A stretch of 64,000 bases of DNA from assembly GCF_000327065.1 (NCBI RefSeq), contig NC_019936.1:1984001-2048000 (forward strand). The letters run 5' to 3'. The notes beneath the pieces are model-generated. The model was given only the letters and a program-made list of their open reading frames with translations, made no database searches and was not told the origin of the DNA. A program made the translations under genes and the position numbers. The stretch comes from Stutzerimonas stutzeri RCH2. GTDB lineage: Bacteria > Pseudomonadota > Gammaproteobacteria > Pseudomonadales > Pseudomonadaceae. This document shows positions 44,821 through 54,843 of this stretch, in pieces. Positions within the stretch are counted from its first letter, which is position 1. The number at the start of each line of letters is the position of its first letter.

Positions 44821-47481
44821 ATGCGCACCGAACAACCGAAAGTCATTCATCTGAAGGATTACCAGGCTCCCGAGTACCTGATCGATGAAACCCACCTGAC
44901 CTTCGAGCTGTACGAGGATCGCACCCTGGTGCACGCCCAGCTGGTGATGCGCCGCAACCCCGGGCGTCCCGCCGGCAAGCTGCCACCGCTGGACCTGCAC
45001 GGGCAGGAACTCGAATTGCTGTCCATCGCGCTGAACGACCGCGAACTGGCTGCAGGCGACTACCAGCTCAGCGAAGACTGCCTGACCCTGCAGCCGGACA
45101 GTGACAGCTTCGTCATCGACAGCTCGGTGGTGATCCACCCGGAAAGCAACACCGCGCTGGAAGGGCTGTACAAATCCGGCAGCATGTTCTGCACCCAGTG
45201 CGAGGCCGAGGGCTTCCGCAAGATCACCTATTACCTCGATCGCCCGGACGTGATGAGCAAGTTCACCACCACCGTGAGCGCCGAGCAGAAGGCCTACCCG
45301 GTGCTGCTTTCCAACGGCAACCCGATCGCCAGCGGCAGCGAGGACAACGGTCGTCACTGGGCAACCTGGGAAGATCCGTTCAAGAAGCCGGCCTACCTGT
45401 TCGCCCTGGTTGCAGGTGACCTCTGGGCGATCGAAGACAGCTTCACCACCATGAGCGGGCGCGACGTGGCGCTGCGCATTTATGTCGAGCCGGAGAACGT
45501 CGACAAGTGCCAGCACGCCATGGACAGCCTGAAGAAGTCGATGAAGTGGGATGAAGAGGCCTACGGTCGCGAGTACGACCTGGACATCTTCATGATCGTC
45601 GCAGTCAACGACTTCAACATGGGCGCCATGGAGAACAAGGGCCTCAATATCTTCAACTCCAGTGCCGTACTGGCCCGTGCCGAAACCGCCACCGATGCCG
45701 CGCACCAACGGGTCGAGGCCATCGTCGCCCACGAGTATTTCCACAACTGGTCGGGCAACCGCGTGACCTGCCGCGACTGGTTCCAGCTGTCGCTCAAGGA
45801 AGGCTTCACCGTCTTCCGCGATTCGCAGTTCAGCGCCGACATGAACTCGGCGACGGTCAAGCGCGTCGAGGACGTCGCCTACCTGCGCACCCACCAGTTT
45901 GCCGAGGATGCCGGTCCCATGGCGCACTCGGTGCGCCCGGAATCCTTTATCGAGATTTCCAACTTCTACACCCTGACCGTCTACGAGAAGGGCGCTGAAG
46001 TGGTGCGCATGATCCAGACACTGCTGGGCGAAGAGGGCTTCCGCAAGGGCAGCGATCTCTACTTCGAACGGCATGACGGCCAGGCCGTGACCGTCGACGA
46101 TTTCGTCAAGGCCATGGAGGACGCCAACGGCGCCGATCTGACCCAGTTCAAGCGCTGGTACAGCCAGTCCGGCACGCCGCGCCTGGCTGTCAGCGAGCAA
46201 TACGACGAGGCGGCGAAGACCTACAGTCTGACCTTCCGCCAGAGCTGTCCGCCAACGCCGGGCCAGCCGACCAAAGAGCCCTTCGTGATTCCGGTGAAGC
46301 TGGGGCTGCTGGCTGCCGATGGTTCGGACATGCCGCTGCGTCTGGACGGTGAAGCCACTGCCGTCGGGACCAGCCGCGTGCTGGCGGTGACCGAGGCCGA
46401 GCAGACTTTCACTTTCGTCGACGTCGCCGAGCGCCCGCAGCCATCGCTGCTGCGTGGCTTCTCTGCGCCGGTGAAGCTGGATTACCCGTACAGCCGCGAC
46501 CAGCTGATGTTCCTCATGCAGCATGATTCCGATGGCTTTAATCGCTGGGAAGCGGGGCAGCAGTTGTCGGTGCAGGTGCTGCAGGAGCTGATCGTTCAGC
46601 ATCAGCGTGGTGAAGCGCTGGCGATGGATGAGCGCCTGGTCGAGGCGCTACGCAGCCTGTTGCAAAACGAGACGCTCGATGCAGCCATGGTTGCCGAAAT
46701 GCTTTCGTTGCCGGGCGAGGCCTATCTGACCGAAATCAGCGAAGTGGCGGACGTCGATGCCATCCACGCTGCACGCGAGTTCGCCCGCAAGCGCATCGCC
46801 GATGCGCTGTTCGAGCCGCTCTGGCAGCGCTACCAGGCCAATCGCGAAACCTCACGCAACACCGCGTATTTCGCTTCGGCCGAACATTTCGCCCGTCGCG
46901 CGCTGCAGAACATCGCCCTGTCGTACCTGATGCTGAGCGAGAAAGCAGAGGTCGTCGCAGCCTGTCTGGAGCAGTTCGAGCAGGCCGACAACATGACCGA
47001 GCGCCTGACCGCGCTCGCCGTGCTGGTCAACTCGCCATTCGAAGCGGAGCGCGACAAGGCGCTGCAGACGTTCGCCGAGCACTTCAAGGACAACCCGCTG
47101 GTGATGGATCAGTGGTTCAGCGTACAGGCCGGCAGCCCGTTGCCCGGCGGCCTGGAGCGCGTGCAGACGCTGATGCAGCACTCGGCGTTCACGCTGAAGA
47201 ATCCGAACAAGGTGCGCGCGCTGATCGGTGCCTTTGCCAACCAGAACCTGGTCAACTTCCACCGCGCCGATGGTGCGGGCTACCGCTTCCTTGCCGATCA
47301 GGTGATCACCCTCAACGCCCTGAACCCGCAGATCGCCTCGCGCCTGCTGGCGCCGCTGACCCGCTGGCGCAAGTACGACAGCGCGCGCCAGGCGCTGATG
47401 AAGGGCGAGCTGGAGCGCATCCTTGCTTCCGGCGAGCTTTCCAGCGACGTCTACGAAGTGGTGAGCAAGAGCCTCGCCTGA
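44821..47481 (+). CDS. pepN: Aminopeptidase N
   Basis: An 886-residue M1 zinc metallopeptidase removing N-terminal residues from peptides in the cytoplasm. Exopeptidase motif GAMENKGLNIFNSS about residues 262-275; zinc site HEYFHNWSGNRVTCRDWFQL followed by SLKEGFTVFRDSQ, giving the HExxH-x18-E pattern. The C-terminal helical domain is complete (the protein has the E. coli PepN length). Stands alone, with a terminator immediately after. Confidence 0.97.
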   Translation: MRTEQPKVIHLKDYQAPEYLIDETHLTFELYEDRTLVHAQLVMRRNPGRPAGKLPPLDLHGQELELLSIALNDRELAAGDYQLSEDCLTLQPDSDSFVIDSSVVIHPESNTALEGLYKSGSMFCTQCEAEGFRKITYYLDRPDVMSKFTTTVSAEQKAYPVLLSNGNPIASGSEDNGRHWATWEDPFKKPAYLFALVAGDLWAIEDSFTTMSGRDVALRIYVEPENVDKCQHAMDSLKKSMKWDEEAYGREYDLDIFMIVAVNDFNMGAMENKGLNIFNSSAVLARAETATDAAHQRVEAIVAHEYFHNWSGNRVTCRDWFQLSLKEGFTVFRDSQFSADMNSATVKRVEDVAYLRTHQFAEDAGPMAHSVRPESFIEISNFYTLTVYEKGAEVVRMIQTLLGEEGFRKGSDLYFERHDGQAVTVDDFVKAMEDANGADLTQFKRWYSQSGTPRLAVSEQYDEAAKTYSLTFRQSCPPTPGQPTKEPFVIPVKLGLLAADGSDMPLRLDGEATAVGTSRVLAVTEAEQTFTFVDVAERPQPSLLRGFSAPVKLDYPYSRDQLMFLMQHDSDGFNRWEAGQQLSVQVLQELIVQHQRGEALAMDERLVEALRSLLQNETLDAAMVAEMLSLPGEAYLTEISEVADVDAIHAAREFARKRIADALFEPLWQRYQANRETSRNTAYFASAEHFARRALQNIALSYLMLSEKAEVVAACLEQFEQADNMTERLTALAVLVNSPFEAERDKALQTFAEHFKDNPLVMDQWFSVQAGSPLPGGLERVQTLMQHSAFTLKNPNKVRALIGAFANQNLVNFHRADGAGYRFLADQVITLNALNPQIASRLLAPLTRWRKYDSARQALMKGELERILASGELSSDVYEVVSKSLA

Positions 47482-47489
47482 TTCACCTG

Positions 47490-47518
47490 GGCCGATCGTG
47501 CAATGCGATCGGCCTTTC
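47490..47518 (+). terminator. Intrinsic terminator after pepN
   Basis: Perfect nine-base stem GGCCGATCG/CGATCGGCC (47490-47498 and 47506-47514), seven-base loop, then TTTCT, nine bases after the pepN stop. Confidence 0.8.
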
Positions 47519-47796
47519 TCTGACTCGAGCCTGTTGCCGGGCTGCTGTCCCCGAAAACCACCTTCTGCATATCGTGACCATGCGCCGGCACTCCGCGTCC
47601 GATCGTCACTTCGACGTCGACTCAGCCAGCCGCCATACTGGCCACTGGCCCAATCAGCCTGGGTGATCACGCGTCAATCATTGCGTGAGAGTTAACAATT
47701 CATAACGTCCGGCCAATTGTGCCTGTCTGGGTAAGCTGGCTAGGATGGCTGAGCCTGCACTACAGGCCTTACCTAATAAGAATAAAGGGGGTATGT
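47519..47796 (+). promoter_or_regulatory. Upstream region of the YCF48/MMPL operon
   Basis: About 280 bases without a gene. TTGTGC (47717-47722) and TAGGAT (47741-47746), 18 bases apart, are a possible promoter; an AT-rich GTTAACAATTCATAACG lies just upstream at about 47691. An AAAGGGGG ribosome-binding site follows near 47784. No terminator-like or operator repeat stands out. Confidence 0.4.
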
Positions 47797-48888
47797 ATGA
47801 GTGAGCCCGTTCTGCGGCGCACACTATCCGGCCGCGCCAAGGTTGCAAACCAGGCGAGGGCGTCGCGTTTTCACTCATCGGTTGCCGGCATGCTTTCGCT
47901 ATGCGGCACGTTTTCGCTCCTGCTGCTCGCGGCATCGGCGCCCGCTCAGGCCGCTACCGATGGCCAGACTCGCTATTCGATCGAGTCGGCCAAGGCCGCA
48001 TCCAATCTTCTGCTCGATATCACGCAGGCCGGTGACCGTATCGTTGCGGCGGGTGATCGAGGCCACATTCTCTACTCCGACGACGAAGGCACCAGCTGGA
48101 CCCAGGCCAAGGTGCCGACCCGTCAGCTGCTGACTGCCATCGACTTCATCGATGCCAAGCATGGCTGGGCGGTTGGACACGACGCGCTGGTACTGGCTAC
48201 TGCCGATGGCGGTGAAAGCTGGGCGGTGCAGTACGAGGAACGCGAGCGCGAGGCGCCGCTGCTGGACGTCTGGTTCGAAGATACCCAACACGGCATCGCC
48301 GTCGGCGCCTATGGTGCGCTGATCGAAACCATCGATGGCGGCCAGAGCTGGGATGACATCAGCGAGCGGCTCGACAACGAAGACGGCTTCCACCTCAACG
48401 CCATCACCCATATCGAAGGCTCCGGCCTGTTCGTGGTCGGCGAAATGGGCGGCATGTTCCGCTCCGCCGATATGGGCGAGACCTGGGAACGAGTCGATTC
48501 GCCCTATAAGGGTTCGTTCTTCGGCGTAGTGGGCGGCTCGGAGCCAGGCGTGGTGATCGCCTTCGGCCTGCGCGGCCACCTGTTCCGTTCCACTGATTTC
48601 GGCGATAGCTGGCAGGCCATCGAGCTCAGCAACGGCAACGGCCAGGCGCTGGAGTCAGGTCTGGCCGATGGCAGCCTGCTGCGCGATGGTCGCATCGCGG
48701 TGGTCGGCCACGGCGGTGCCGTGCTCACCAGCGATGATCAGGGCCGCAGCTTCAAACTCGTCAACCGTCCCGACCGCCGTTCGCTGTCGGGCGTTACCTC
48801 CGATTCCCAAGGCAACCTGATCCTGGTAGGGCAGGGCGGTGTTCGCATCGCCTCGCCATCGGGCGCGGATCTGGCCCCAAAACAATAA
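47797..48888 (+). CDS. Exported YCF48-like beta-propeller protein
   Basis: A 363-residue protein with a long, late signal region (hydrophobic about 35-52, ending ASAPAQA). The mature part is built of Asp-box repeats, SxDxGxxW: SDDEGTSWTQ, ATADGGESWAVQ, ETIDGGQSWDDI, RSADMGETWERV, RSTDFGDSWQAI and TSDDQGRSFKLV, six or seven blades. YCF48 relatives in plastids assist photosystem II assembly; bacterial ones are often encoded with RND/MMPL exporters, as here (16 bases apart). A periplasmic partner role for the exporter is inference. Confidence 0.86.
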   Translation: MSEPVLRRTLSGRAKVANQARASRFHSSVAGMLSLCGTFSLLLLAASAPAQAATDGQTRYSIESAKAASNLLLDITQAGDRIVAAGDRGHILYSDDEGTSWTQAKVPTRQLLTAIDFIDAKHGWAVGHDALVLATADGGESWAVQYEEREREAPLLDVWFEDTQHGIAVGAYGALIETIDGGQSWDDISERLDNEDGFHLNAITHIEGSGLFVVGEMGGMFRSADMGETWERVDSPYKGSFFGVVGGSEPGVVIAFGLRGHLFRSTDFGDSWQAIELSNGNGQALESGLADGSLLRDGRIAVVGHGGAVLTSDDQGRSFKLVNRPDRRSLSGVTSDSQGNLILVGQGGVRIASPSGADLAPKQ

Positions 48889-48904
48889 AGCCGGGAGAGT
48901 CTGC

Positions 48905-51259
48905 ATGACCAAGCACCAACAGAAGCCGGCGTCGTTCCTTGAGCGCCTGATCTTCAACAACCGGCCGGCAGTCGTCGTGCTCTGCCTGCTGATCAGCGCG
49001 TTTCTCTTCTATCAGGCGGCGCAGGTCCGACCGCAGACCAGCTTCGAGAAGATGATTCCGCTGGCGCATCCGTACATCCAGAAGATGCTCGAGCACCAGA
49101 ACGACCTGGCCAACCTCGGCAACACCGTACGGATTTCCGTGGAAGCGGTGGAGGGCGACATCTTCTCCAAGGAGTACATGGAGACGCTGCGGCAGATCCA
49201 TGACGAAGTCTTCTACATCCATGGTGTCGACCGCTCCAACATGAAGTCGCTGTGGAGCCCGAGCGTGCGCTGGACCGAGGTCACCGAGGAAGGCTTCGCC
49301 GGCGGCGAAGTGATCCCGCAGACCTATGATGGCTCGCCCGAAAGCCTGGATGACCTGCGCGACAACATTCTCAAATCCGGGCAGATCGGCCGTCTGGTGG
49401 CGAACAACTTCAAGTCGAGCATCATCGACGTGCCGCTGCTCGAGTCCTACCCGGACCCGGAAGACCAGAGCCGGCAGATCAAGCTGGACTACCAGAAATT
49501 CTCCCACGAGCTGGAAGAAAAGATCCGCGAGAAGTACCAGGCGCAGAACCCGAATGTGAAGGTGCATATCATCGGCTTCGCCAAGAAGGTCGGTGATCTG
49601 ATCGACGGGCTGGTCGGTGTGGCGCTGTTCTTCATCGTCGCCATCGGCATCACCTTCGTCCTGCTGCTGTGGTTCACCCGTTGCCTGAAGAGCACCATCG
49701 CGGTGTTGATCACCACGCTGATCGCCGTGACCTGGCAGCTCGGCCTGTTGCACACGCTGGGCTTCGGGCTCGATCCGTACTCGATGCTGGTACCGTTCCT
49801 GGTCTTCGCCATCGGTATTTCCCACGGCGTGCAGAAGATCAACGGCATCGCCATGGCCTCCGGCTACACCGAAGACCCGGTGACGGCGGCGCGCATGGCA
49901 TTCCGTCAGCTGTTCATCCCCGGCATGGTGGCGTTGCTGTCGGATGCGGTGGGTTTCGTAACCCTGCTGCTGATCGATATCGGCGTGATCCGCGAGCTGG
50001 CCATCGGCGCTTCGCTGGGCGTGGCGGTCATCATCCTGACCAACCTGATCCTGCTGCCGGTGGCGATTTCCTATATGGGCATCAGCCAGCGGGCGATCAA
50101 GCAGGCCCGCGAAGAAGCCTCGCGTGATCATCCGTTCTGGCGCGCGCTGTCGAACTTCGCCAGTCCGAAGGTGGCGCCGATCTCCATCACCATCGCGGTG
50201 GTCGCGCTGGCCGGTGGCCTCTGGTACGGCCAGAACCTGAAGATCGGCGACCTCGATCAGGGTGCACCGGAACTGCATCCGGATTCGCGCTACAACCTGG
50301 ACAACGACTTCGTCATCCGCAATTACTCGACCAGCTCCGACGTACTGGTGGTGATGGTCAAGACGGCGCCGGAAGGCTGTTCGCACTACGACACGCTCGC
50401 CGCCATGGACGAGCTGATGTGGAAGATGCAGAACACTGAGGGCGTACAGTCGGCGGTGTCGATGGTCTCGGTGGCGCGCCAAGGCATCAAGGGCATGAAC
50501 GAGGGCAGCCTGAAATGGGAAACGCTGTCGCGTAACCCGCATGTGTTGAACAACTCCATCGCCCGCGCCGAAGGCATGTACAACAGTGACTGCTCGCTGG
50601 CGCCGGTACTGGTGTTCCTCAACGACCACAAGGCGGAGACGCTGGAGCACGTGGTCGCCGCGGCGAAGGATTTCGCCGAGGAAAACAACCGCGAAGGTCT
50701 GGAGTTCGTCCTGGCCGCGGGTAACGCCGGTATCGAGGCGGCCACCAACGAGGTCATCGCCGCGTCGGAAACCACCATGCTGATCGCGGTCTACCTGGCC
50801 GTGAGCATCATGTGCCTGCTGACCTTCCGCTCGCTGGCGGCCACGCTCTGCGTGATCCTGCCGCTGGTGCTGACCTCGATCCTCGGCAACGCACTGATGG
50901 CCTTCATGGGCGTCGGCGTCAAGGTGGCCACGCTGCCGGTGATCGCGCTGGGCGTGGGTATCGGTGTGGACTACGGCATCTACATCTACAGCCGTCTGGA
51001 ATCCTTCCTGCGCCAGGGCATGACCCTGCAGGAAGCCTACTACCAGACCCTGAAATCCACCGGCAAGGCGGTGATCTTCACCGGCGTGTGCCTGGCGATC
51101 GGCGTAGTGACCTGGGTGTTCTCGGCGATCAAGTTCCAGGCCGACATGGGCATGATGCTGACCTTCATGTTCCTCTGGAACATGGTCGGCGCGATCTGGC
51201 TGCTGCCGGCCCTGGCGCGCTTCCTGATCAAGCCGGAGAAGCTGCGTCAGAAGGCGTGA
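48905..51259 (+). CDS. RND/MMPL-family exporter
   Basis: A 784-residue inner-membrane transporter of the hydrophobe/MMPL branch of RND proteins. First helix about 22-42; large periplasmic loop; helices 2-6 about 230-410 (IDGLVGVALFFIVAIGITFV; PFLVFAIGISHGVQKINGIA); second half repeats this (about 435-455 and 630-775; VIALGVGIGVDYGIYIYSRL). The Asp/Gly-rich GVGIGVDYGIY in helix 10 is the proton-relay region. Likely substrate a lipid or hopanoid-like molecule, but unproven. Partner of the preceding propeller protein. Confidence 0.9.
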   Translation: MTKHQQKPASFLERLIFNNRPAVVVLCLLISAFLFYQAAQVRPQTSFEKMIPLAHPYIQKMLEHQNDLANLGNTVRISVEAVEGDIFSKEYMETLRQIHDEVFYIHGVDRSNMKSLWSPSVRWTEVTEEGFAGGEVIPQTYDGSPESLDDLRDNILKSGQIGRLVANNFKSSIIDVPLLESYPDPEDQSRQIKLDYQKFSHELEEKIREKYQAQNPNVKVHIIGFAKKVGDLIDGLVGVALFFIVAIGITFVLLLWFTRCLKSTIAVLITTLIAVTWQLGLLHTLGFGLDPYSMLVPFLVFAIGISHGVQKINGIAMASGYTEDPVTAARMAFRQLFIPGMVALLSDAVGFVTLLLIDIGVIRELAIGASLGVAVIILTNLILLPVAISYMGISQRAIKQAREEASRDHPFWRALSNFASPKVAPISITIAVVALAGGLWYGQNLKIGDLDQGAPELHPDSRYNLDNDFVIRNYSTSSDVLVVMVKTAPEGCSHYDTLAAMDELMWKMQNTEGVQSAVSMVSVARQGIKGMNEGSLKWETLSRNPHVLNNSIARAEGMYNSDCSLAPVLVFLNDHKAETLEHVVAAAKDFAEENNREGLEFVLAAGNAGIEAATNEVIAASETTMLIAVYLAVSIMCLLTFRSLAATLCVILPLVLTSILGNALMAFMGVGVKVATLPVIALGVGIGVDYGIYIYSRLESFLRQGMTLQEAYYQTLKSTGKAVIFTGVCLAIGVVTWVFSAIKFQADMGMMLTFMFLWNMVGAIWLLPALARFLIKPEKLRQKA

Positions 51260-51275
51260 TGTTCATGCAGTAACG

Positions 51276-51304
51276 AAAACGCGGCCCTAGAGCCGCGTTT
51301 TTTT
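51276..51304 (+). terminator. Intrinsic terminator after the RND exporter
   Basis: AAAACGCGGC/GCCGCGTTTT arms (51276-51285 and 51292-51301), six-base loop, T-run continuing to 51304. With the A-rich left side it may also act on transcripts arriving from cobA on the other strand. Confidence 0.85.
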
Positions 51305-51332
51305 ATGGCGGATCGTGATGGGTCGGCTGAGA

Positions 51333-52070
51333 TCAGGCGCTCTGGCTTATGGCTTCCATCGCCGTCTGTGCGGCAACTTCGCCGATCACCAGAATGGCCG
51401 GACTCTTCAGCTTGAAGGTCGATGCATCGCGGCACATGGCGGCCAGGCTCGAACGGCATTCGCGTTGCTGCGGCAGTGAAGCGTTCTCGATCATCGCCAC
51501 TGGTGTACCGGCGGAAAGTCCGCCCTCCAACAGCCCGGCCTGCACCTGTTCCAGCTTGCTCACACCCATGTACACCACCAGCGTGGTGCCGCTTTTGGCC
51601 AGCGCCTGCCATTCCGGACTGCTGTCGTCGAGCGTGTGCGCTGTTACCAGGGTGACGCCGCGGGCGACGCCGCGCTGGGTCAGCGAGATGCCGCATTGCG
51701 TGGCGCCGGCCAGGCCGGCGGTGATGCCGTTCACCAGCTCGACCTCGATCCCGCGTGCCGACAACCATTCGGCTTCTTCGCCACCGCGGCCGAAGATGCA
51801 CGGATCGCCACCCTTGAGGCGCACCACGCACTTGCCCTGGCGGGCGTAACGCAGCATCAGACGGTGGATGAAGGCTTGCGGTGTGGAGCGGCAGCCGCCG
51901 CGCTTGCCCACCGGGATGATGCGAGCGTTCGGGCAGTGTTCGAGCACGGCGGGGTTGACCAGATCATCAATCATCACCACCTGTGCCTCGCCCAACGCGC
52001 GCACGGCCTTGAGGGTCAGCAGTTCCGGGTCGCCAGGGCCGGCGCCTACCAGCCAGACTTTTGCGCTCAT
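51333..52070 (-). CDS. cobA: Uroporphyrinogen-III C-methyltransferase
   Basis: A 245-residue SAM-dependent enzyme methylating uroporphyrinogen III to precorrin-2, the start of siroheme synthesis. Signatures: WLVGAGPGDPELLTLKAV, the VVRLKGGDPCIFGRGGEEAE motif and NGITAGLAGATQCG. It is the single-domain SUMT (no CysG fusion). Siroheme is the cofactor of NirB encoded in the same operon, 26 bases upstream being the nasC stop; this explains its place. Confidence 0.93.
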   Translation of the reverse strand: MSAKVWLVGAGPGDPELLTLKAVRALGEAQVVMIDDLVNPAVLEHCPNARIIPVGKRGGCRSTPQAFIHRLMLRYARQGKCVVRLKGGDPCIFGRGGEEAEWLSARGIEVELVNGITAGLAGATQCGISLTQRGVARGVTLVTAHTLDDSSPEWQALAKSGTTLVVYMGVSKLEQVQAGLLEGGLSAGTPVAMIENASLPQQRECRSSLAAMCRDASTFKLKSPAILVIGEVAAQTAMEAISQSA

Positions 52071-52095
52071 GGGGTAATCCTCGTCTTGGTCGGTA

Positions 52096-54801
52096 TCAGG
52101 AAATTGCGCGTTCCGGCTGGCTGGCCAGCAGGCGCTTGATTTCGGGGACGCAGGAGCCGCAGCTGGTGCCGCAACCCAGCTCCTGCTTCAGTCCTGCGAG
52201 GTCGAGCCCGCGCTCGATGCCTGCGCGGACCTTGCTCTGGCTGACGTTCATGCAGTTACACAGAGTGCGGTTGGTGCTGATGGTCGCGCCGCCAGGTGGC
52301 GCGCTGAGTGGAGCCAGCAGCCAGCGACGCAGTTCGGCGTCAGCGCTGCCGCTTTCCCAGAGTCCGCGCAGCCACTGCCGGGCGGCGGTTTCGCCGGCCA
52401 GACGCAACGCGACGATACGGCCTTCCTCGATGCGTACGCGCTTGCCGACTGCACGACGCGGGTCGTCATAGGCCAGCACCGGGCCTTCGTCGAGGCCGAG
52501 CAGGCTGTCGATGGCGTCCAGCTCGGCGGTGGTTGGCGCGGCGTCCCGGGCGGCGCGGATCAGCAAGGCCGAGCGCTCGCGCCCGCCGAGGCTGAAACTG
52601 GCGTAGTCGAAGGTTTCGAACAATGGCCGCAGCGCCTCGAAGCGTCGCTGCACATCGCCTTCAACCAGCGCAAAGAACTGCCAGGGCAATTCGACCTGTT
52701 CGACTTCGATGCCGGCGTGCTTGAGTTCCGGCTGCTTCGACAGCGGATCGACGCTGGCCAGAGTCAGTACGTTGCTGCCCAGCCCCTTGAGAAAGCGATC
52801 GCCCCAGTGCATCGGCAGGAAGGCCTGGCCGGCACGCAGGCTGTCGTCCTTCTGCACCGGCAGGATCAGGCTGCCGCGACGGCTTTTCACCGTCACCAAC
52901 TGGCCGTCCAGCAGACGCCGGCGGCGCATGTCCTCAGCGTTCATGCCGAGCAGTGCTTCCTCGACATGACCGAACAGCCGCGCCGCGGTGCCTGTGCGGC
53001 TCATGCCGTGCCATTGGTCGCGCAGCCGGCCGGTATTTAGCGTCAGCGGATAGCGCGCCTCGCGCTTTTCCTTCGGCGCCTGATAATGCTCGGCGATAAA
53101 ACGCGCGCGGCCATTGGCAGTGGGGAACACACCGTCGCCATACAGCTGCGCTGTGCCCTGTTCGCTGCCCGGCGGGAATGGCCACTGCTGCGGACCTAGG
53201 GTATCGATCAGTGCATAGCTCAGGCCGCTGTAGTCCAGATCGCGACCGGCAGTGAGCGGCTTGTACTCTTCGAACAGCGCTTCGGCATTCTCGAAGGCAA
53301 ACAGGCTCGGCGCACCGGGGCGCAGGTGGCGTTCCAGGCGCCGGGCGAAATCACAGGTGATCGCCCAGTCCGCACGGGCTTCGCCGGGCGCCGGTACGGC
53401 GCGGCGTACATGGCTGATGCGGCGTTCGGAGTTGGTCACCGTGCCTTCCTTCTCGCCCCAGCTCGCGGCCGGCAGCAGAAGGTCGGCGTGGCGGCAGGTT
53501 TCGGTGGTAAAGAAGGCTTCCTGCACCACGACGAAGGGGCAGTTGGCCAGGGCCTCATGGACTTTCTGCTGGTCCGGCAGCGACTGGGCCGGGTTGGTGC
53601 AGGCGATCCATAGCGCCTTGATCTTGCCTGCGCGCACGGCCTCGAACAGCTCGATGGCGGACAGTCCAGGCTGCTTGGGTAGCTGCTCGATACCCCAATA
53701 GTGCGCCACTTCGGCGCGGTGTTCGGCATTGGTTGCGTCGCGGTGGCCGGGCAGCAGATTGGACAGGCTGCCGGTTTCGCGGCCGCCCATGGCGTTCGGT
53801 TGACCGGTCAGCGAGAAGGGCCCTGCGCCCGGCTTGCCGATCTGTCCGGTGGCCAGGTGCAGGTTGATCAGCGCACTGTTCTTCGCGCTGCCGGCGGTGG
53901 ATTGATTCAGCCCCATGCACCACAGGGAGAGAAAAGCTGGAGCGCTTCCAATCAGCCGTGCACAGGTCTGCAGATCATCTACAGAGATGCCACAGAGTTC
54001 GGCGACCATCGCTGGGGTGTAATCGCGCACCAGACTTTTCAGCGCATCGAAGCCTTCGGTATGGCCATCGATGAAGCGGCGGTCGATCCAGCCTTCCCAC
54101 ATGAGGATATGCAGCAGCCCGTGGAACAGCGCGACATCGGTGCCGGGCAGGATCGGCAGGTGCAGGTCGGCCAGCTCGCTGGTGTCGGTGCGCCGCGGGT
54201 CGACGACGATGATGGTCATCTCCGGTCGCTTCGCCTTGGCTTCTTCCAGGCGGCGGAACAGCACCGGATGCGCGTAGGCCATGTTGCTGCCGGCGATCAG
54301 CAGGCAGTCGGCCAGCTCGATGTCCTCGTAGGAGCAGGGCGGGGCGTCGGCGCCCAGGCTGCGCTTGTAGCCGACCACCGCCGAGGACATGCATAGCCGC
54401 GAATTGGAATCCAGGTTGTTGGTGCCGACCAGTGCGCGGGCCATTTTGTTGAAGGCGTAGTAGTCCTCGGTCAGCAGCTGGCCGGAGACGTAGAAGGCGA
54501 CGCTATCCGGGCCGTGCTCGCGGATGGTCTCGGCGAATACGCTGGCCGCATGCTCCAGGGCACTGTCCCAGTCGGTACGGCTGCGCGCCAGGCCCTTGCC
54601 CAGACGCAGCTCGGGGTAGAGCGCGCGAGCGTCCAGATCGCCGGTCAGGTGCAACGTCGAGCCCTTGCTGCACAGCTTGCCGAAGTTGGCCGGATGGCTG
54701 GGGTCGCCGGCCACATCGAGGATGCGCTCGCCGTCGTGCTCGATCAGCACGCCACATCCGACACCGCAGTAGCAGCAGGTCGAGGCGGTTGTCATACGCA
54801 T
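52096..54801 (-). CDS. nasC: Assimilatory nitrate reductase, catalytic subunit
   Basis: A 901-residue molybdopterin enzyme reducing nitrate to nitrite in the cytoplasm. N-terminal [4Fe-4S] ligands C9, C12, C16 and C44 (STCCYCGVGCGV; GKLCSKG). Molybdopterin domains occupy about 60-680, with the dinucleotide-binding domain (LNTGRLRDQWHGMSRTGTA) after. A BFD-like [2Fe-2S] domain ends the chain (NRTLCNCMNVSQSKVRAGI and LGCGTSCGSCVPEIKRLL), as in Klebsiella NasA. AGGAG lies seven bases before the ATG at 54801. Named nasC as in P. aeruginosa. Confidence 0.94.
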   Translation of the reverse strand: MRMTTASTCCYCGVGCGVLIEHDGERILDVAGDPSHPANFGKLCSKGSTLHLTGDLDARALYPELRLGKGLARSRTDWDSALEHAASVFAETIREHGPDSVAFYVSGQLLTEDYYAFNKMARALVGTNNLDSNSRLCMSSAVVGYKRSLGADAPPCSYEDIELADCLLIAGSNMAYAHPVLFRRLEEAKAKRPEMTIIVVDPRRTDTSELADLHLPILPGTDVALFHGLLHILMWEGWIDRRFIDGHTEGFDALKSLVRDYTPAMVAELCGISVDDLQTCARLIGSAPAFLSLWCMGLNQSTAGSAKNSALINLHLATGQIGKPGAGPFSLTGQPNAMGGRETGSLSNLLPGHRDATNAEHRAEVAHYWGIEQLPKQPGLSAIELFEAVRAGKIKALWIACTNPAQSLPDQQKVHEALANCPFVVVQEAFFTTETCRHADLLLPAASWGEKEGTVTNSERRISHVRRAVPAPGEARADWAITCDFARRLERHLRPGAPSLFAFENAEALFEEYKPLTAGRDLDYSGLSYALIDTLGPQQWPFPPGSEQGTAQLYGDGVFPTANGRARFIAEHYQAPKEKREARYPLTLNTGRLRDQWHGMSRTGTAARLFGHVEEALLGMNAEDMRRRRLLDGQLVTVKSRRGSLILPVQKDDSLRAGQAFLPMHWGDRFLKGLGSNVLTLASVDPLSKQPELKHAGIEVEQVELPWQFFALVEGDVQRRFEALRPLFETFDYASFSLGGRERSALLIRAARDAAPTTAELDAIDSLLGLDEGPVLAYDDPRRAVGKRVRIEEGRIVALRLAGETAARQWLRGLWESGSADAELRRWLLAPLSAPPGGATISTNRTLCNCMNVSQSKVRAGIERGLDLAGLKQELGCGTSCGSCVPEIKRLLASQPERAIS

Positions 54802-54843
54802 GCGTCGTCTCCTGGGAAAAGGTGCTGGTCAACTGCGGTGTGT

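Noticed and set aside
44803..46602. 599-residue open frame antisense to pepN
   Set aside because: Shadow of a long GC-rich gene: no ribosome-binding site, low-complexity composition, and pepN on the other strand has intact zinc motifs.
48794..50650. 618-residue open frame antisense to the RND exporter
   Set aside because: His/Arg/Gln-rich shadow translation with no recognisable domain.
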